Shown: positions 8,450 to 17,959 of the stretch, in pieces
Numbering within the stretch: position 1 is the first letter of the stretch
Layout: each line of letters starts with the position of its first letter
Origin: Variovorax sp. CF313
GTDB lineage: Bacteria > Pseudomonadota > Gammaproteobacteria > Burkholderiales > Burkholderiaceae_C
Direction: 5' to 3'
Length of the DNA stretch: 64,000 bases
Assembly (NCBI RefSeq): GCF_000282635.1
Contig: NZ_AKIW01000033.1
Span: forward strand, 124,001-188,000
Made by a program: the position numbers and the translations under genes
The notes under the pieces: generated by a model
What the model saw: only the letters and a program-made list of their open reading frames with translations
Database searches by the model: none
Told to the model about the DNA's origin: nothing

Positions 8450-9115
8450 ATGAACTTCGATTTCTCGCCGATCGCGGACAACTGGCGCTTCTTCGCCAGC
8501 GGCCTGGGCATGACCGTGCTGCTGAGCATCGTCAGCGCGGCCACGAGCCTGCTGGCCGGGCTCGTGATTGCGCTGTTGCGCCTGTACGGCCCGCGCTGGC
8601 TGCGGCCGCTGCTGGTCTTCTACATCGACTCGATGCGCGCCATTCCGGTGCTGGTGGTGCTGATCTGGATCTACTTCGCGTTCCCGATCATCGCGAACGT
8701 GACCTTCCCGCCCTTCTGGGCGGCGCTGGTCGCGCTCACGCTGCACATCGCGGCCTACGCGGCGGAGGTGATCCGCGCAGGCATCGAGTCGATCCGGCCG
8801 GGCCAGACGCGCGCCGCACTGGCGCTGGGCATGTCGCGCGCGCAGATTTTGCGCAAGGTGCTGCTGCCGCAGGCCATCGTGCGGATGCTGCCGGCCTTCG
8901 GTTCGATCCTCACCATCGCGATCAAGGACACGGCCATCGCCACCGTGATCGCGGTGCCCGAGCTGATGCACCGCGCCGAAACCGTGGCCGGCCAGAGCTA
9001 CCGGCCGGTGGAGGTGTTCACCGCGGTGATGGTGGCGTACTTCTGCATCCTGTTTCCCGTCACGCGGGGCGTGGACCGGCTCTATCGCCGCTTCGCGCAC
9101 CTTGGCCGCTCGTAG
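8450..9115 (+). CDS. ABC transporter permease, polar amino acid (HisM/GlnP) type, subunit 1
   Basis: This 221-residue inner-membrane protein has about five hydrophobic helices and the EAA cytoplasmic loop in GIESIRPGQTRAALALGMS, which docks on the ATPase. N-terminal helices begin at about residue 18, and VVLIWIYFAFP is typical of the amino-acid family. It pairs with the next gene as a heterodimeric channel, and the two genes are separated by only 13 bases. Confidence 0.87.
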   Translation: MNFDFSPIADNWRFFASGLGMTVLLSIVSAATSLLAGLVIALLRLYGPRWLRPLLVFYIDSMRAIPVLVVLIWIYFAFPIIANVTFPPFWAALVALTLHIAAYAAEVIRAGIESIRPGQTRAALALGMSRAQILRKVLLPQAIVRMLPAFGSILTIAIKDTAIATVIAVPELMHRAETVAGQSYRPVEVFTAVMVAYFCILFPVTRGVDRLYRRFAHLGRS

Positions 9116-9128
9116 GAAAGACACAGCC

Positions 9129-9784
9129 ATGACATTCGATTGGTCCGTGATCTGGACGCACCGCGCCGCGCTGCTCGAAGGCGCCGCCCTCACCGTGGGC
9201 CTGACCGTGCTCACGATGCTGCTGGCAGTGCCCGGCGGCATCGTGCTCGCGCTGATGCGCCTGTCGCCCAACAAGCTGCTGCAGTCGGTTTCGCTCGGCT
9301 TCGTGGAGTTCTTCCGCAACCTGCCGCTGATCCTCGTCATCTACTGGGCCTTCTACGTGATGCCCATGGCCTTCGACGTGCAGTTCTCGGCCATCACCAC
9401 CGCGCTCGTGGCGCTGGTGCTGAACGTCGCGGCCTACAACGCCGAGACCTTCCGCGCAGGCATCAACTCGATCCGCAAGGGGCAGATGGAGGCCGCGCTC
9501 GCCATGGGCATGTCGCGCCGCCAGGCGATGTTCAAGGTGGTGATCCCGCAGGCCGCGCGCCGCATCCTGCCGGTGATCGCGAGCACCTGGGTCTCGCTGT
9601 TCAAGGACACCTCGCTGGTCTCGGTCATCGCCGTCAGCGAGCTGGCCTACACCTCGATGCAGATTCGTGCGCAGACCTTCCGCGTACTGGAGATGCTCAC
9701 CGCCATGGCCGTCATCTACTGGCTCATGGGCTACCCGCAAGCCAAGCTGGTGGACTGGATCCACCGCAAATACGGAGTCAAGGA

Positions 9785-9788
<4 letters not shown>
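9129..9788 (+). CDS. ABC transporter permease, polar amino acid type, subunit 2
   Basis: This 219-residue partner of the preceding permease has the same topology, with the EAA loop in [19 protein letters not shown] and the helix motif [13 protein letters not shown]. The ATG at 9129 was chosen over an upstream in-frame codon at 9102 because homology begins at MTFDWSV and the earlier codon lies inside the previous gene. The stop overlaps the ATPase start (ATGA). Confidence 0.87.
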
Positions 9789-10576
<788 letters not shown>

Positions 10577-10603
10577 ACCATTCACCCCCTGAAGCCACGC
10601 ATC

Positions 10604-11815
10604 ATGAAAATCACCAACGCACGCGTCATCGTCTGCAGCCCCGGGCGCAACTTCGTCACCCTCAAGATCGAAACCGACGAGGGCCTCACCGGCATCGGCG
10701 ATGCCACGCTCAACGGACGCGAGCTGGCCGTGGCGGCCTACCTCACCGAGCACGTCATTCCCTGCCTGATCGGGCGCGACGCGCAGCAGATCGAGGACAT
10801 CTGGCAATACCTCTACAAGGGCGCCTACTGGCGCCGCGGCCCGGTCACCATGACCGCCATCGCCGCGGTCGACACCGCGCTGTGGGACATCAAGGCCAAG
10901 GCCGCGAACATGCCGCTGTACCAGCTGCTCGGCGGCAAGAGCCGCACCGGCGTGATGGTGTACGGCCACGCCAACGGCCGCGACATCGAACAGACGGTGG
11001 ACGAGGTGCTTCGCTACAGGGACGAAGGCTACCTGGCCATCCGCGCGCAGAGCGGCGTGCCGGGCCTGGAAAAGGTGTACGGCGTGGGCCGCGGCACCAT
11101 GTTCTACGAGCCGGCCGACGCTGACCTGCCCAGCGAGCACGACTGGTCGACCGCCAAGTACCTGGAGCACACGCCGAAGCTCTTCGACGCAGTGCGTAGC
11201 GCCGTGGGCCCCGACATCCACCTGCTGCACGACGCGCACCATCGCCTGACGCCCATCGAGGCCGGGCGGCTGGGCAAGTCGCTCGAACCCTTCAACCTGT
11301 TCTGGATGGAAGACGCCACGCCGGCCGAGAACCAGGAAGCCTTCAGGCTCATCCGCCAGCACACGACCACGCCGCTGGCCGTGGGTGAGATCTTCAACAG
11401 CATCTGGGACTGCAAGGACCTGATCGAAAACCAGCTGATCGACTTCATCCGCACCACGGTGGTCCACGCGGGCGGCATCACCCAGCTGCGCCGCATCGCC
11501 GACCTGGCTTCGCTCTACCAGGTGCGCACCGGCTGCCATGGCGCGACCGACCTGTCGCCGGCCTGCATGGGCGCGGCGCTGCACTTCGACATGTGGGTGC
11601 CCAACTTCGGCATCCAGGAATACATGCGCCACACCGATGAAACCGATGCAGTGTTCCCTCATGCCTACAGCTTCGCCAACGGCATGCTGCATCCAGGCGA
11701 GGCACCGGGCCATGGCGTGGACATCGACGAGAAGCTCGCCGCCAAGTACCCGTACCAGCGCGCCTACCTGCCGGTGAACCGGCTTCAGCACGACGGCACG
11801 CTGTGGAACTGGTGA
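10604..11815 (+). CDS. manD: D-mannonate dehydratase, enolase superfamily (ManD/RspA)
   Basis: This 403-residue enolase-superfamily enzyme dehydrates D-mannonate to 2-keto-3-deoxy-D-gluconate. Magnesium ligands fall at D210, E236 and E262, and the candidate catalytic residues R147, Y159 and H212 are also present, which matches the numbering I recall for characterised ManD enzymes. It is clearly not the unrelated UxuA fold. Some subgroup members have low activity or act on D-gluconate, so the assignment to mannonate leans on context: the next gene is a fructuronate reductase-like oxidoreductase, which would supply D-mannonate. Confidence 0.9.
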   Translation: MKITNARVIVCSPGRNFVTLKIETDEGLTGIGDATLNGRELAVAAYLTEHVIPCLIGRDAQQIEDIWQYLYKGAYWRRGPVTMTAIAAVDTALWDIKAKAANMPLYQLLGGKSRTGVMVYGHANGRDIEQTVDEVLRYRDEGYLAIRAQSGVPGLEKVYGVGRGTMFYEPADADLPSEHDWSTAKYLEHTPKLFDAVRSAVGPDIHLLHDAHHRLTPIEAGRLGKSLEPFNLFWMEDATPAENQEAFRLIRQHTTTPLAVGEIFNSIWDCKDLIENQLIDFIRTTVVHAGGITQLRRIADLASLYQVRTGCHGATDLSPACMGAALHFDMWVPNFGIQEYMRHTDETDAVFPHAYSFANGMLHPGEAPGHGVDIDEKLAAKYPYQRAYLPVNRLQHDGTLWNW

Positions 11816-11829
11816 ACGGGGAAAGCGCC

Positions 11830-13338
11830 ATGGCACGTCTGCATCCCGGCACCCTGCCCTCGCTGCCCGCCGACGTGGCAAAACCGCGCTATGTGCGCGA
11901 TGCGCTGCAGGCCGGCATCGTCCACCTCGGCGTGGGCGCCTTCCATCGCGCGCACCTTGCGGTCGTCAACGAGGCCGCGCTGCATGCCAGCGGCGACCTG
12001 CGCTGGGGCACGGTGGGCGTGTCGCTGCGCGCGGCCGATACGCGCGATGCGCTGCAGCCGCAAGGCGGCCTCTACACGCTGGCACTGCGCGATGCGGCCG
12101 ACGACGGCAGCCCGCGCGAGGCGCTGCAGGTGGTGGGCAACCTGCTCGACGTGCTCGTGGCGCCGGAAGACCCGCTGGCCGTGCTCGAACGCCTCGCCCA
12201 TCCGGACACGCGCATCGTCACCCTGACGATCACCGAGAAGGGCTACCACCACGACCCGGCCACCGGCGCGCTGCGGCTGGACGACGCCGGCATCGTGCAC
12301 GACCTCGCGCACCCGCAAGCGCCGCGCACTATGCCCGGCTTCGTCGTGCACGCGCTGAACCTGCGCCGCCAGCGCGGGCTGCCGCCCGTGACGCTGCTGT
12401 CCTGCGACAACCTGCCCGCGAACGGCGACACGCTGCGCGGCATCGTGCTGGCCTTTGCGCAGCAGGTCGACGGCGCATTGCACGGCTGGATCGGCGCGCA
12501 CTGCACCTTCCCCAATTCGATGGTCGATCGCATCGTGCCGCGCACCACCGACGCCGATCGCGAACGCATCTCCGCGCGCCTCGGCGCCGAAGATGCATGG
12601 CCGGTGATCGGCGAGCCCTTTCTCGAATGGGTGGTGGAAGACCGCTTCGCCAACGGGCGCCCCGGCTGGGCCGCGGGAGGCGCGCGCTTCGTCGAGCATG
12701 CGGAACCCTTCGAGCGGCTGAAGCTGCGCATGGTCAACGGCAGCCATTCGGCGCTCGCCTACCTGGGTACGATGGCGGGCTTTCGCACGGTGGACCGCGC
12801 GATGGCGGAGCCGGCCTTGCGCAACTTCATCGATGCGTTGATGCGCGAAGAGATCGCCCCCACGCTGCCGGCCATGCAGGGCCTCGACCTGGACAGCTAT
12901 CGCGCGCGGCTGCTGCAGCGCTTCTCGAATCCCGCGCTGCAGCACCAGACGAAGCAGATCGCAATGGACGGCTCGCAGAAGCTGCCGCAGCGCCTGCTCG
13001 GCACCGTGCGCGACCGGCTCGCTGCCGGACAGCCCATCGACCGGCTCGCGCTCGCCATCGCCGCATGGATTCACTACCTGCGCGGCGTGGACGAGACCGG
13101 TGCCACGCACGACATACAAGACCCTCTCGCCGAAGCACTGGCCCACCGGCTCGTGCAAGCCGATGCGGCACCGTCGGTGCAGGAGCGCGTTGCCTTCTTC
13201 GCGGGGTTCGCGCCAGTCTTCGGCGAGCTCGGCGGTGAACCGCGCTTCGTCGCGGCAGTGGCGCGCCAACTGGCCGTGCTCGAGACGCGCGGCGTGCTTG
13301 GCGCCCTGGCCGTCTTCGACACGACGGCCAGCGGCTGA
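11830..13338 (+). CDS. Mannitol dehydrogenase family oxidoreductase, probable D-fructuronate (mannonate) reductase
   Basis: This 502-residue polyol long-chain dehydrogenase has a Rossmann-type N-terminus (GVGAFHRAH, about 34-42), the family blocks SCDNLPANG (191-199) and FPNSMVDRIVP (227-237), and the catalytic K298-x4-N303-x2-H306 motif in KLRMVNGSH. The family includes mannitol 2-dehydrogenase, UxuB and UxaB. Beside ManD it most likely interconverts D-fructuronate and D-mannonate. The ATG at 11830 was preferred for its GGGGAA ribosome-binding site at about 11818-11823; GTG codons at 11803 and 11812 are in frame but overlap manD. It ends the catabolic operon. D-arabinitol or mannitol oxidation remains possible. 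Confidence 0.85.
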   Translation: MARLHPGTLPSLPADVAKPRYVRDALQAGIVHLGVGAFHRAHLAVVNEAALHASGDLRWGTVGVSLRAADTRDALQPQGGLYTLALRDAADDGSPREALQVVGNLLDVLVAPEDPLAVLERLAHPDTRIVTLTITEKGYHHDPATGALRLDDAGIVHDLAHPQAPRTMPGFVVHALNLRRQRGLPPVTLLSCDNLPANGDTLRGIVLAFAQQVDGALHGWIGAHCTFPNSMVDRIVPRTTDADRERISARLGAEDAWPVIGEPFLEWVVEDRFANGRPGWAAGGARFVEHAEPFERLKLRMVNGSHSALAYLGTMAGFRTVDRAMAEPALRNFIDALMREEIAPTLPAMQGLDLDSYRARLLQRFSNPALQHQTKQIAMDGSQKLPQRLLGTVRDRLAAGQPIDRLALAIAAWIHYLRGVDETGATHDIQDPLAEALAHRLVQADAAPSVQERVAFFAGFAPVFGELGGEPRFVAAVARQLAVLETRGVLGALAVFDTTASG

Positions 13339-13360
13339 CGTCCGGCTCTGCGGCGGCGCC

Positions 13361-13735
13361 TCAACGCTTCTTGCGGCGCCCCTTGTAGACGGGCATGGCC
13401 TCGTAGCGATAAACGCGGAATCCGTCCTTCTGCATGAAGCTGACCGGCTCCCAGCCGCGTGCCAGCGCGCAGTCGGTGATCTGCGCCATCTGCACGCCCA
13501 GGTAGTCCTGCAGGCTGTCGGCCACAGCGAGTTCGAATTTCTTCAGTTCGCGGTCCAGCGACTCCACCGCCGCAATGGCGGCCTCGACGCGGGTGAAGGG
13601 ACGCACATGCGTCATCCCCTTGCTGCTCGCCGCAGTGCGCTCCTTCGCGGGATGTTCCGCGCTGAAATTCACACTGGCTCCGCCTTCCATGCCGTTGAGG
13701 CCACCGATGGCACCCATGCTGCTCATTGCGTTCAT
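13361..13735 (-). CDS. Hypothetical protein, unrecognised
   Basis: This is a 124-residue protein if it starts at the ATG at 13735 (MNAMSSMGAIGG). The frame is open another 63 codons upstream, but that part is Arg/Cys-rich and looks non-coding. The N-terminal ~40 residues are low-complexity and Gly/Ser/Met-rich. The C-terminal part is a compact charged helix-rich region ending in a basic tail (GRRKKR). There is no signal peptide or membrane segment. It converges on the oxidoreductase gene with a 22-base gap. I do not recognise the family. Confidence 0.55.
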   Translation of the reverse strand: MNAMSSMGAIGGLNGMEGGASVNFSAEHPAKERTAASSKGMTHVRPFTRVEAAIAAVESLDRELKKFELAVADSLQDYLGVQMAQITDCALARGWEPVSFMQKDGFRVYRYEAMPVYKGRRKKR

Positions 13736-13933
13736 GCCACGACCCGGCTCGCGCAGCCGGCCTCGAACTGTTCCACCATGTTCCTCGCTCCTACGGCGTT
13801 TCAGCGCCGGTCGAGCGATACAAGGCAAGCAGCATGCCCTGCGAAAAACAGCTGGCGGGCATCCAAAAACCAGCGCCTTCGCCGCACAAATGTGTACTTG
13901 CGTGACTTTTTGGTCACTTCCCAAAACAAAATT

Positions 13934-13953
13934 GGCATGCCAGTGTGCATGCC
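13934..13953 (-). terminator. Probable rho-independent terminator of the cyclase gene
   Basis: On the minus strand a perfect 7-base inverted repeat (GGCATGC/GCATGCC, 6-base loop) lies 37 bases after the cyclase stop and is followed by AATTTTGTTTT. Confidence 0.55.
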
Positions 13954-13990
13954 ATGCTTCATCAAGCCCTGAGGCAGCGGCCGCGCAGCG

Positions 13991-14938
13991 TCAACGCGCA
14001 ATCTCCCGGCGCGACAGCATCACATCGCCGCTGTTGGTGTTGAAGGCGATGGTCGGCGCGCTGACATCGCTGAGCGGCGCGCCCAGCCCGATCTCTCCGC
14101 GCCCGTGCAGCACGCATTCCTCGCGCCGCAGGGCGATCTCGGTGCTCGGTCCGCCATTGCCATGGAAGCGCACCCAGGTGCCATAGGTGCTGACGTCGAT
14201 CAGCACACAGCTGCCCTGTCGCAACTCGATGCGCGCATGCAGCCGCGAAACGCGGGGATCGTTGACCACGAACTGGGCGTCATTGACGCGCCCGAGATGG
14301 ATCGGGAGTTCTTCGGTACGGAACATCGAACGAACGTCGAGCCAGGCCAGTTCGATCTGGCCGAACGTGGAGTCCGGCATCCGCAGCGGAGCGAGCGCCG
14401 CAGGCACGGTGAGGAAGCTCGTCACCTCCTCCTGCCAATCGATACGGTGCACCACGGACATCTCGCTGCGGCCGCGGATGTTGATGAGGCCCAGGTCGCG
14501 GTGCTGCACCGTGCCTTCGCGCAATTGCGAGATGACCGCGTCAGTCACCCAGATCTGGCCGGGACCGGCCAGGTCGCTCAGGCGCGAGGCCAGGTTGACG
14601 GCGTCGCCGTAGCAGTCACCCTCGACCTCGACCACCTCGCCGCTGGCCACGCCGATCTGCAGCGCCATGCGCAACGGCACAGGCCACGCGAGCAGCCGCT
14701 TCTGGTGATAGCGCTGCAGCTCGACAACGGCGTGCGTGGCGGCTGCACCACTGGAGAAGATGGCGAACACGCCGTCTCCGAGCGACTTCACCACCCGGCC
14801 GCCATGCGCCTGGCACACGCCGCCGATCCATTGCGTCAGCCGCGTCACCGTTTCCGTGGCCCGCGCATTCCCCATGGCCTCGAAGACTCTCGTACTCCCC
14901 GTCAAGTCCGCGAATACGACTGTGGAATTGACACCCAT
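13991..14938 (-). CDS. Class III adenylate/guanylate cyclase domain fused to an FHA domain
   Basis: This 315-residue protein has a class III nucleotidyl cyclase domain (about 1-165). Both metal-binding aspartates are visible, D11 in VVFADLTGST and D55 in SLGDG, and N115/R119 in NLASR match the catalytic Asn-Arg pair, so the domain looks active. An FHA phosphothreonine-binding domain follows (about 215-295) with LGR, the SRLHARI core and STYGTWV. There is no transmembrane or HAMP region, so it should be cytosolic. The FHA domain would couple cyclic nucleotide output to Ser/Thr phosphorylation or to an FHA partner, but no Ser/Thr kinase or phosphatase gene is in the window. It is the only gene of its transcript between two AT-richer gaps. 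Confidence 0.85.
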   Translation of the reverse strand: MGVNSTVVFADLTGSTRVFEAMGNARATETVTRLTQWIGGVCQAHGGRVVKSLGDGVFAIFSSGAAATHAVVELQRYHQKRLLAWPVPLRMALQIGVASGEVVEVEGDCYGDAVNLASRLSDLAGPGQIWVTDAVISQLREGTVQHRDLGLINIRGRSEMSVVHRIDWQEEVTSFLTVPAALAPLRMPDSTFGQIELAWLDVRSMFRTEELPIHLGRVNDAQFVVNDPRVSRLHARIELRQGSCVLIDVSTYGTWVRFHGNGGPSTEIALRREECVLHGRGEIGLGAPLSDVSAPTIAFNTNSGDVMLSRREIAR

Positions 14939-15277
14939 ATTGTTGTGATTCTCGATTTTTCTATCGCAGGTTGTGAACGTTCAGGCTCTCTACCTTCCTC
15001 CGCAAACAGCTCTCCTGGCTATATCCATCGCGCACAAAAAGAAACGGCGTGCGCTCTCTTCGTGTTGACCGCTGGGTATACCCCGTTGGGCACGGAGCAG
15101 ACATACCAAGGGTCTTTTGGCCGCTTGTAGTACTTTTGAAAACAAAACACAACGACGGCGAAAAACACTAAGCCAAGGGTGTTGTTTACAAACAAGAAAC
15201 ATCGTTTCAGATCTTGTGGAACTCCTGACTGAGGCTTAAGGTAGCGGCCGTCCTGGCTTCCCACACGCATCCCGTCC
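14939..15277. other. 339-base divergent intergenic region, AT-richer than its surroundings
   Basis: This region separates the cyclase gene (minus) from a small plus-strand gene and must hold promoters for both. It is visibly richer in A/T than flanking DNA, especially 15128-15215 with its A-runs. I see no convincing gene or RNA. One palindrome (15182-15195) is listed separately. No confident -35/-10 pair was identified. Confidence 0.6.
15182..15195. promoter_or_regulatory. Palindrome, possible operator
   Basis: TTGTTT-AC-AAACAA, with 6-base arms and a 2-base centre, lies 83 bases before the small gene at 15278. Operator function is inferred from symmetry and position only. Confidence 0.35.
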
Positions 15278-15613
15278 ATGCTTCTCCGCCTCCTTCGCCT
15301 GCTGAACGTACCCGGCTCCGGATCCCGCCAGGCGACGGAGAGCCAGCTGGGGCGCATTCGCACTGCGATGCTGTCGGTGCTCCAGGGCCATGGCGGCCAC
15401 TCGGTGCAGCGCGTCAGCCAACGCGTGCGCTTCGCGGCCGACGTCGAGGCACTCTGGTACCTGCGACAGGACGTGATGATGGCGCTGAGCGCCATCGATG
15501 GCGAAACCGCCGCCCGCCGCCAGATGAAAGCCATCAACAGCATGTTCAAGGGCGGATTGCCGGGCTCGATGGGGCCTCGTGCGCACCAGCGCTTTACCAG
15601 CAACAACAGCTGA
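15278..15613 (+). CDS. Small hypothetical protein, unrecognised
   Basis: This 111-residue basic protein starts with a Leu/Arg amphipathic stretch (MLLRLLRLLNV) and contains two predicted helical blocks (about 22-85) and a Gly/Pro/Arg-rich C-terminus. There is no known motif, signal peptide or cleft of conserved catalytic residues. The main support that it is real is a strong intrinsic terminator 8 bases after its stop, on the same strand. A long minus-strand frame opposite it lacks such support. No clear ribosome-binding site was seen. Confidence 0.6.
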   Translation: MLLRLLRLLNVPGSGSRQATESQLGRIRTAMLSVLQGHGGHSVQRVSQRVRFAADVEALWYLRQDVMMALSAIDGETAARRQMKAINSMFKGGLPGSMGPRAHQRFTSNNS

Positions 15614-15621
15614 AGCTGCGG

Positions 15622-15645
15622 CGGCCCTTCGGGGCCGTTTTTCTT
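15622..15645 (+). terminator. Rho-independent terminator
   Basis: CGGCCC-TTCG-GGGCCG stem with a UUCG-type tetraloop, followed by a T-rich run, directly after the 15278-15613 gene. Confidence 0.85.
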
Positions 15646-15672
15646 TTTTCGATTTCTTCTCCCTGCCCGTGG

Positions 15673-16641
15673 TCAATGGGCGTGTTGATGATCATGTTCG
15701 TGGTGGTGCCCGTGCGCCGACGCGTGCAAGTGGCCCCAGACGAGGAAGACGTCGCGCCCTTGCGCCGCCATCGACACCTTCGCGCCCACCGGCAGCAGCA
15801 CCTTCGTGGGCACGTGGCCGAACGGCAGGCCCGCCAGCACCGGCACCTTGAGCGAAGCGCGCAGCCGGTCGATCACCGTGTCCAGGCCAAAGCCGCGGTC
15901 GTAGCCCGGCACCTTGCGGATACCCGTGAACTGCCCGAACACGATGGCACGCTGGCGCGCCAGCACGCCGGCCATCTTCAACTGGTCGAGCATGCGTTCG
16001 ATGCGGTACGGATGCTCGTTGGTGTCCTCGATGAAGAGCACTCCCTTGTCGACCGCGGGAAAGTATGGCGTGCCAAGCAGGCTGGCCAGCACGCAGAGGT
16101 TGCCACCCCACAGCACCGCGTCCTGCACCGGCTTGAACTTCAGGTCGGCATCGCGCGCCGGCATGCGCCAGCCGGTGCCTTCGCCCTGCCCGCTCACGAG
16201 GTCGTCGAAGCAGGCTTCCATGATGTCGTCAGGACCGGCCTCGGCGCCGAAGTCTTCGCCGAGCGCAGGGCCCGACCAGCTCACGGCGCCGGTCTTGACC
16301 AGCAGCGCGCTCTGCAGCGCGGTGAAGTCGCTGCAGCCGACGAACTCGGTGCCCTTGCCGATCGCCTTGGCCACGGCCTTGTAGGGAATGGCATCCAGGA
16401 TGCGTGTGAGGCCGTAGCCGCCGCGCGCGATGAGCGCGACGTCGGCACCGCTTGCTGCGGCGCGCGAAATCGCGGCGAGCCGCGTGGCGTCGTCGCCCGC
16501 GAAGCGTTGGTACGCCGAGAGTGCCGCCTCGTCGATTTCGACTTCATGGCCCAGCGCCTGGAGCCGCTTGACGCCGCGCCGGAACGCAGCCTTGTCGCGG
16601 ACCGCGCTGGCGGGGGAATAGATGTAGATGTGTTTGCTCAC
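15673..16641 (-). CDS. ldcA: LD-carboxypeptidase (S66 family muramoyltetrapeptide carboxypeptidase)
   Basis: This 322-residue serine peptidase removes the terminal D-Ala from murein tetrapeptides during cell-wall recycling in the cytoplasm. The S66 triad can be read as S104 in GCSDFTAL, E205 in FIEDTNEH and H276 in PFGHVPTK, with the family motif ARGGYGLTRIL at 72-82. The GTG start at 16641 overlaps the stop of the upstream tadA fusion (GTGA). Unusually, the last 19 residues hold 10 histidines, which is not part of the S66 fold and could bind metal. Confidence 0.9.
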   Translation of the reverse strand: MSKHIYIYSPASAVRDKAAFRRGVKRLQALGHEVEIDEAALSAYQRFAGDDATRLAAISRAAASGADVALIARGGYGLTRILDAIPYKAVAKAIGKGTEFVGCSDFTALQSALLVKTGAVSWSGPALGEDFGAEAGPDDIMEACFDDLVSGQGEGTGWRMPARDADLKFKPVQDAVLWGGNLCVLASLLGTPYFPAVDKGVLFIEDTNEHPYRIERMLDQLKMAGVLARQRAIVFGQFTGIRKVPGYDRGFGLDTVIDRLRASLKVPVLAGLPFGHVPTKVLLPVGAKVSMAAQGRDVFLVWGHLHASAHGHHHEHDHQHAH

Positions 16642-17747
16642 GTGTTCGAGTATCCCATTGCGTTTCGCGCCTGCAGCACGAACGTTCGAGCTTGCGCCGG
16701 CGCAGGTCCCGAGGACGTGGCGATGGGGCCGAGCGCGCGCAGCGCGGCTTCGTAGCCCCGATCGGGGAAAGGTGCGCGCCATGCGCCCCCGATTTGCTCG
16801 CCGCCGTCGGGCACGAGCAGCATCGCCGCGAAACGGCCGGGCGCCGCGGCCTGCAGCAGCGCGGCCAGGTCGGTCGCGGCCGCGCTGTGCGCAAGCACCA
16901 TCGTGTCGGACTGCATGCGATCCAGCCATTCGAGCAGCACGTCGCGGTGCCATTCAAGGCGATGCGGCGCTTCGCGCTTGGGCTTGTCGCTCTTGCCGAA
17001 ACCGATCAGGTCGGGCACGAGCGTGCGCAGCCCGGGCAGGCCCACGAGGTGCCGGAAGAAGTAGCCCCATTCGCCCGGGCCGTGCAGGCACAGGCAGCAG
17101 GCTGCTTCGCCTTCACCGCCTTCATCGACGTAGTGCATGCGCCAGCCCCGCTGGCTCGGCAGGTCCTGCACGTAGTGCGGCGCGAAGGCGTAGCCGGCCA
17201 GCGCGTCGAAGCGCTCCTGCGGCGTGCGCAGCGCGTCGTCGCGCAAGGGTTCGGCCTGCGCGCGCGCGGCGCTCCGGCGCTGCTGGAAGAAGGCCTGCAG
17301 CACCGCGGCGCACTCCTGCGCCAGCACCCCGCCCTGCACCAGCGTGCGATGGTTCAGCCGAGGTTCGGCGAAGAGATCGAGCACCGAACCGGCTGCACCG
17401 GTCTTGGGATCGGTCGCGCCGTACACGACGCGCGCCAGCCGCGAATGCAGCATCGCCCCCGAGCACATCGCGCACGGTTCCAGCGTGACGAACAGCTCGC
17501 AGCCATCGAGCCGGTAGTTGCCGAGCGCTGCGGCACCGGCGCGCAGCGCGTTGATCTCGGCATGCGCGCTCGGATCGTGCTGTGCGACCGGCGTGTTGCG
17601 GCCTGTCGCGATCAGCTGGCCGTCCTTGACCAGCACAGCGCCGACGGGCACTTCGCCAGCCTCGGCGGCAAGCTGCGCCTCGGCGAGCGCGAGCGCCATC
17701 CAGTGCGCATCGCCCGGCATCGGCGCGGGAATGGCCTCAGTTGTCAT
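16638..17747 (-). CDS. tadA: TadA tRNA adenosine-34 deaminase fused to a haloalkane dehalogenase-like alpha/beta-hydrolase domain
   Basis: This 369-residue protein is about twice the length of TadA. Residues 13-160 are a complete TadA domain, which makes inosine at the wobble position of tRNA-Arg(ACG), with zinc and catalytic residues H62-A-E64 and PCAMC (C92, C95). From about 187 the sequence changes to an alpha/beta-hydrolase opening typical of the dehalogenase group: FAPHYVQDLP, RMHYVDEG, LHGPGEWGYF (221-230) and PDLIGFGKSDKP. The nucleophile elbow reads AHSAAA (S288), and the protein ends near 369. That leaves no room for a normal cap plus a clear catalytic His, so the hydrolase half looks shortened or catalytically altered. 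It overlaps ldcA (GTGA) and a small membrane-protein gene by 11 bases. Confidence 0.88.
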   Translation of the reverse strand: MTTEAIPAPMPGDAHWMALALAEAQLAAEAGEVPVGAVLVKDGQLIATGRNTPVAQHDPSAHAEINALRAGAAALGNYRLDGCELFVTLEPCAMCSGAMLHSRLARVVYGATDPKTGAAGSVLDLFAEPRLNHRTLVQGGVLAQECAAVLQAFFQQRRSAARAQAEPLRDDALRTPQERFDALAGYAFAPHYVQDLPSQRGWRMHYVDEGGEGEAACCLCLHGPGEWGYFFRHLVGLPGLRTLVPDLIGFGKSDKPKREAPHRLEWHRDVLLEWLDRMQSDTMVLAHSAAATDLAALLQAAAPGRFAAMLLVPDGGEQIGGAWRAPFPDRGYEAALRALGPIATSSGPAPAQARTFVLQARNAMGYSNT

Positions 17748-17958
17748 CCGGCATCTGGCGCGCCTTGGTCGCCGCGTCGAGCGCTTCCTTGACCTGCCGC
17801 TGCACCTGTTGCGCATTCACAGGCGCTTCGCCTGCTGGTGCAGCAACGCCGGGCACGGCCGGCCGCGGAGAAGAAGCCATGCTCGTCATCTGCTTCTTCG
17901 CAACCAGCCCGGCGATCACGAGTGCCAGCACGAGGCCGATGAGTCCGAGTCCGCGCAT
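17737..17958 (-). CDS. Small single-pass membrane protein, unknown
   Basis: This 73-residue protein has one N-terminal hydrophobic helix (LGLIGLVLALVIAGLVA, about 3-19), then a Pro/Ala-rich linker and a short charged C-terminal helix (VQRQVKEALDAATKARQ). The start at 17958 lies one base after the PaiB-like stop, and the end overlaps tadA by 11 bases, so it is part of that transcript. No family was recognised. Confidence 0.7.
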   Translation of the reverse strand: MRGLGLIGLVLALVIAGLVAKKQMTSMASSPRPAVPGVAAPAGEAPVNAQQVQRQVKEALDAATKARQMPDDN

Positions 17959-17959
17959 C

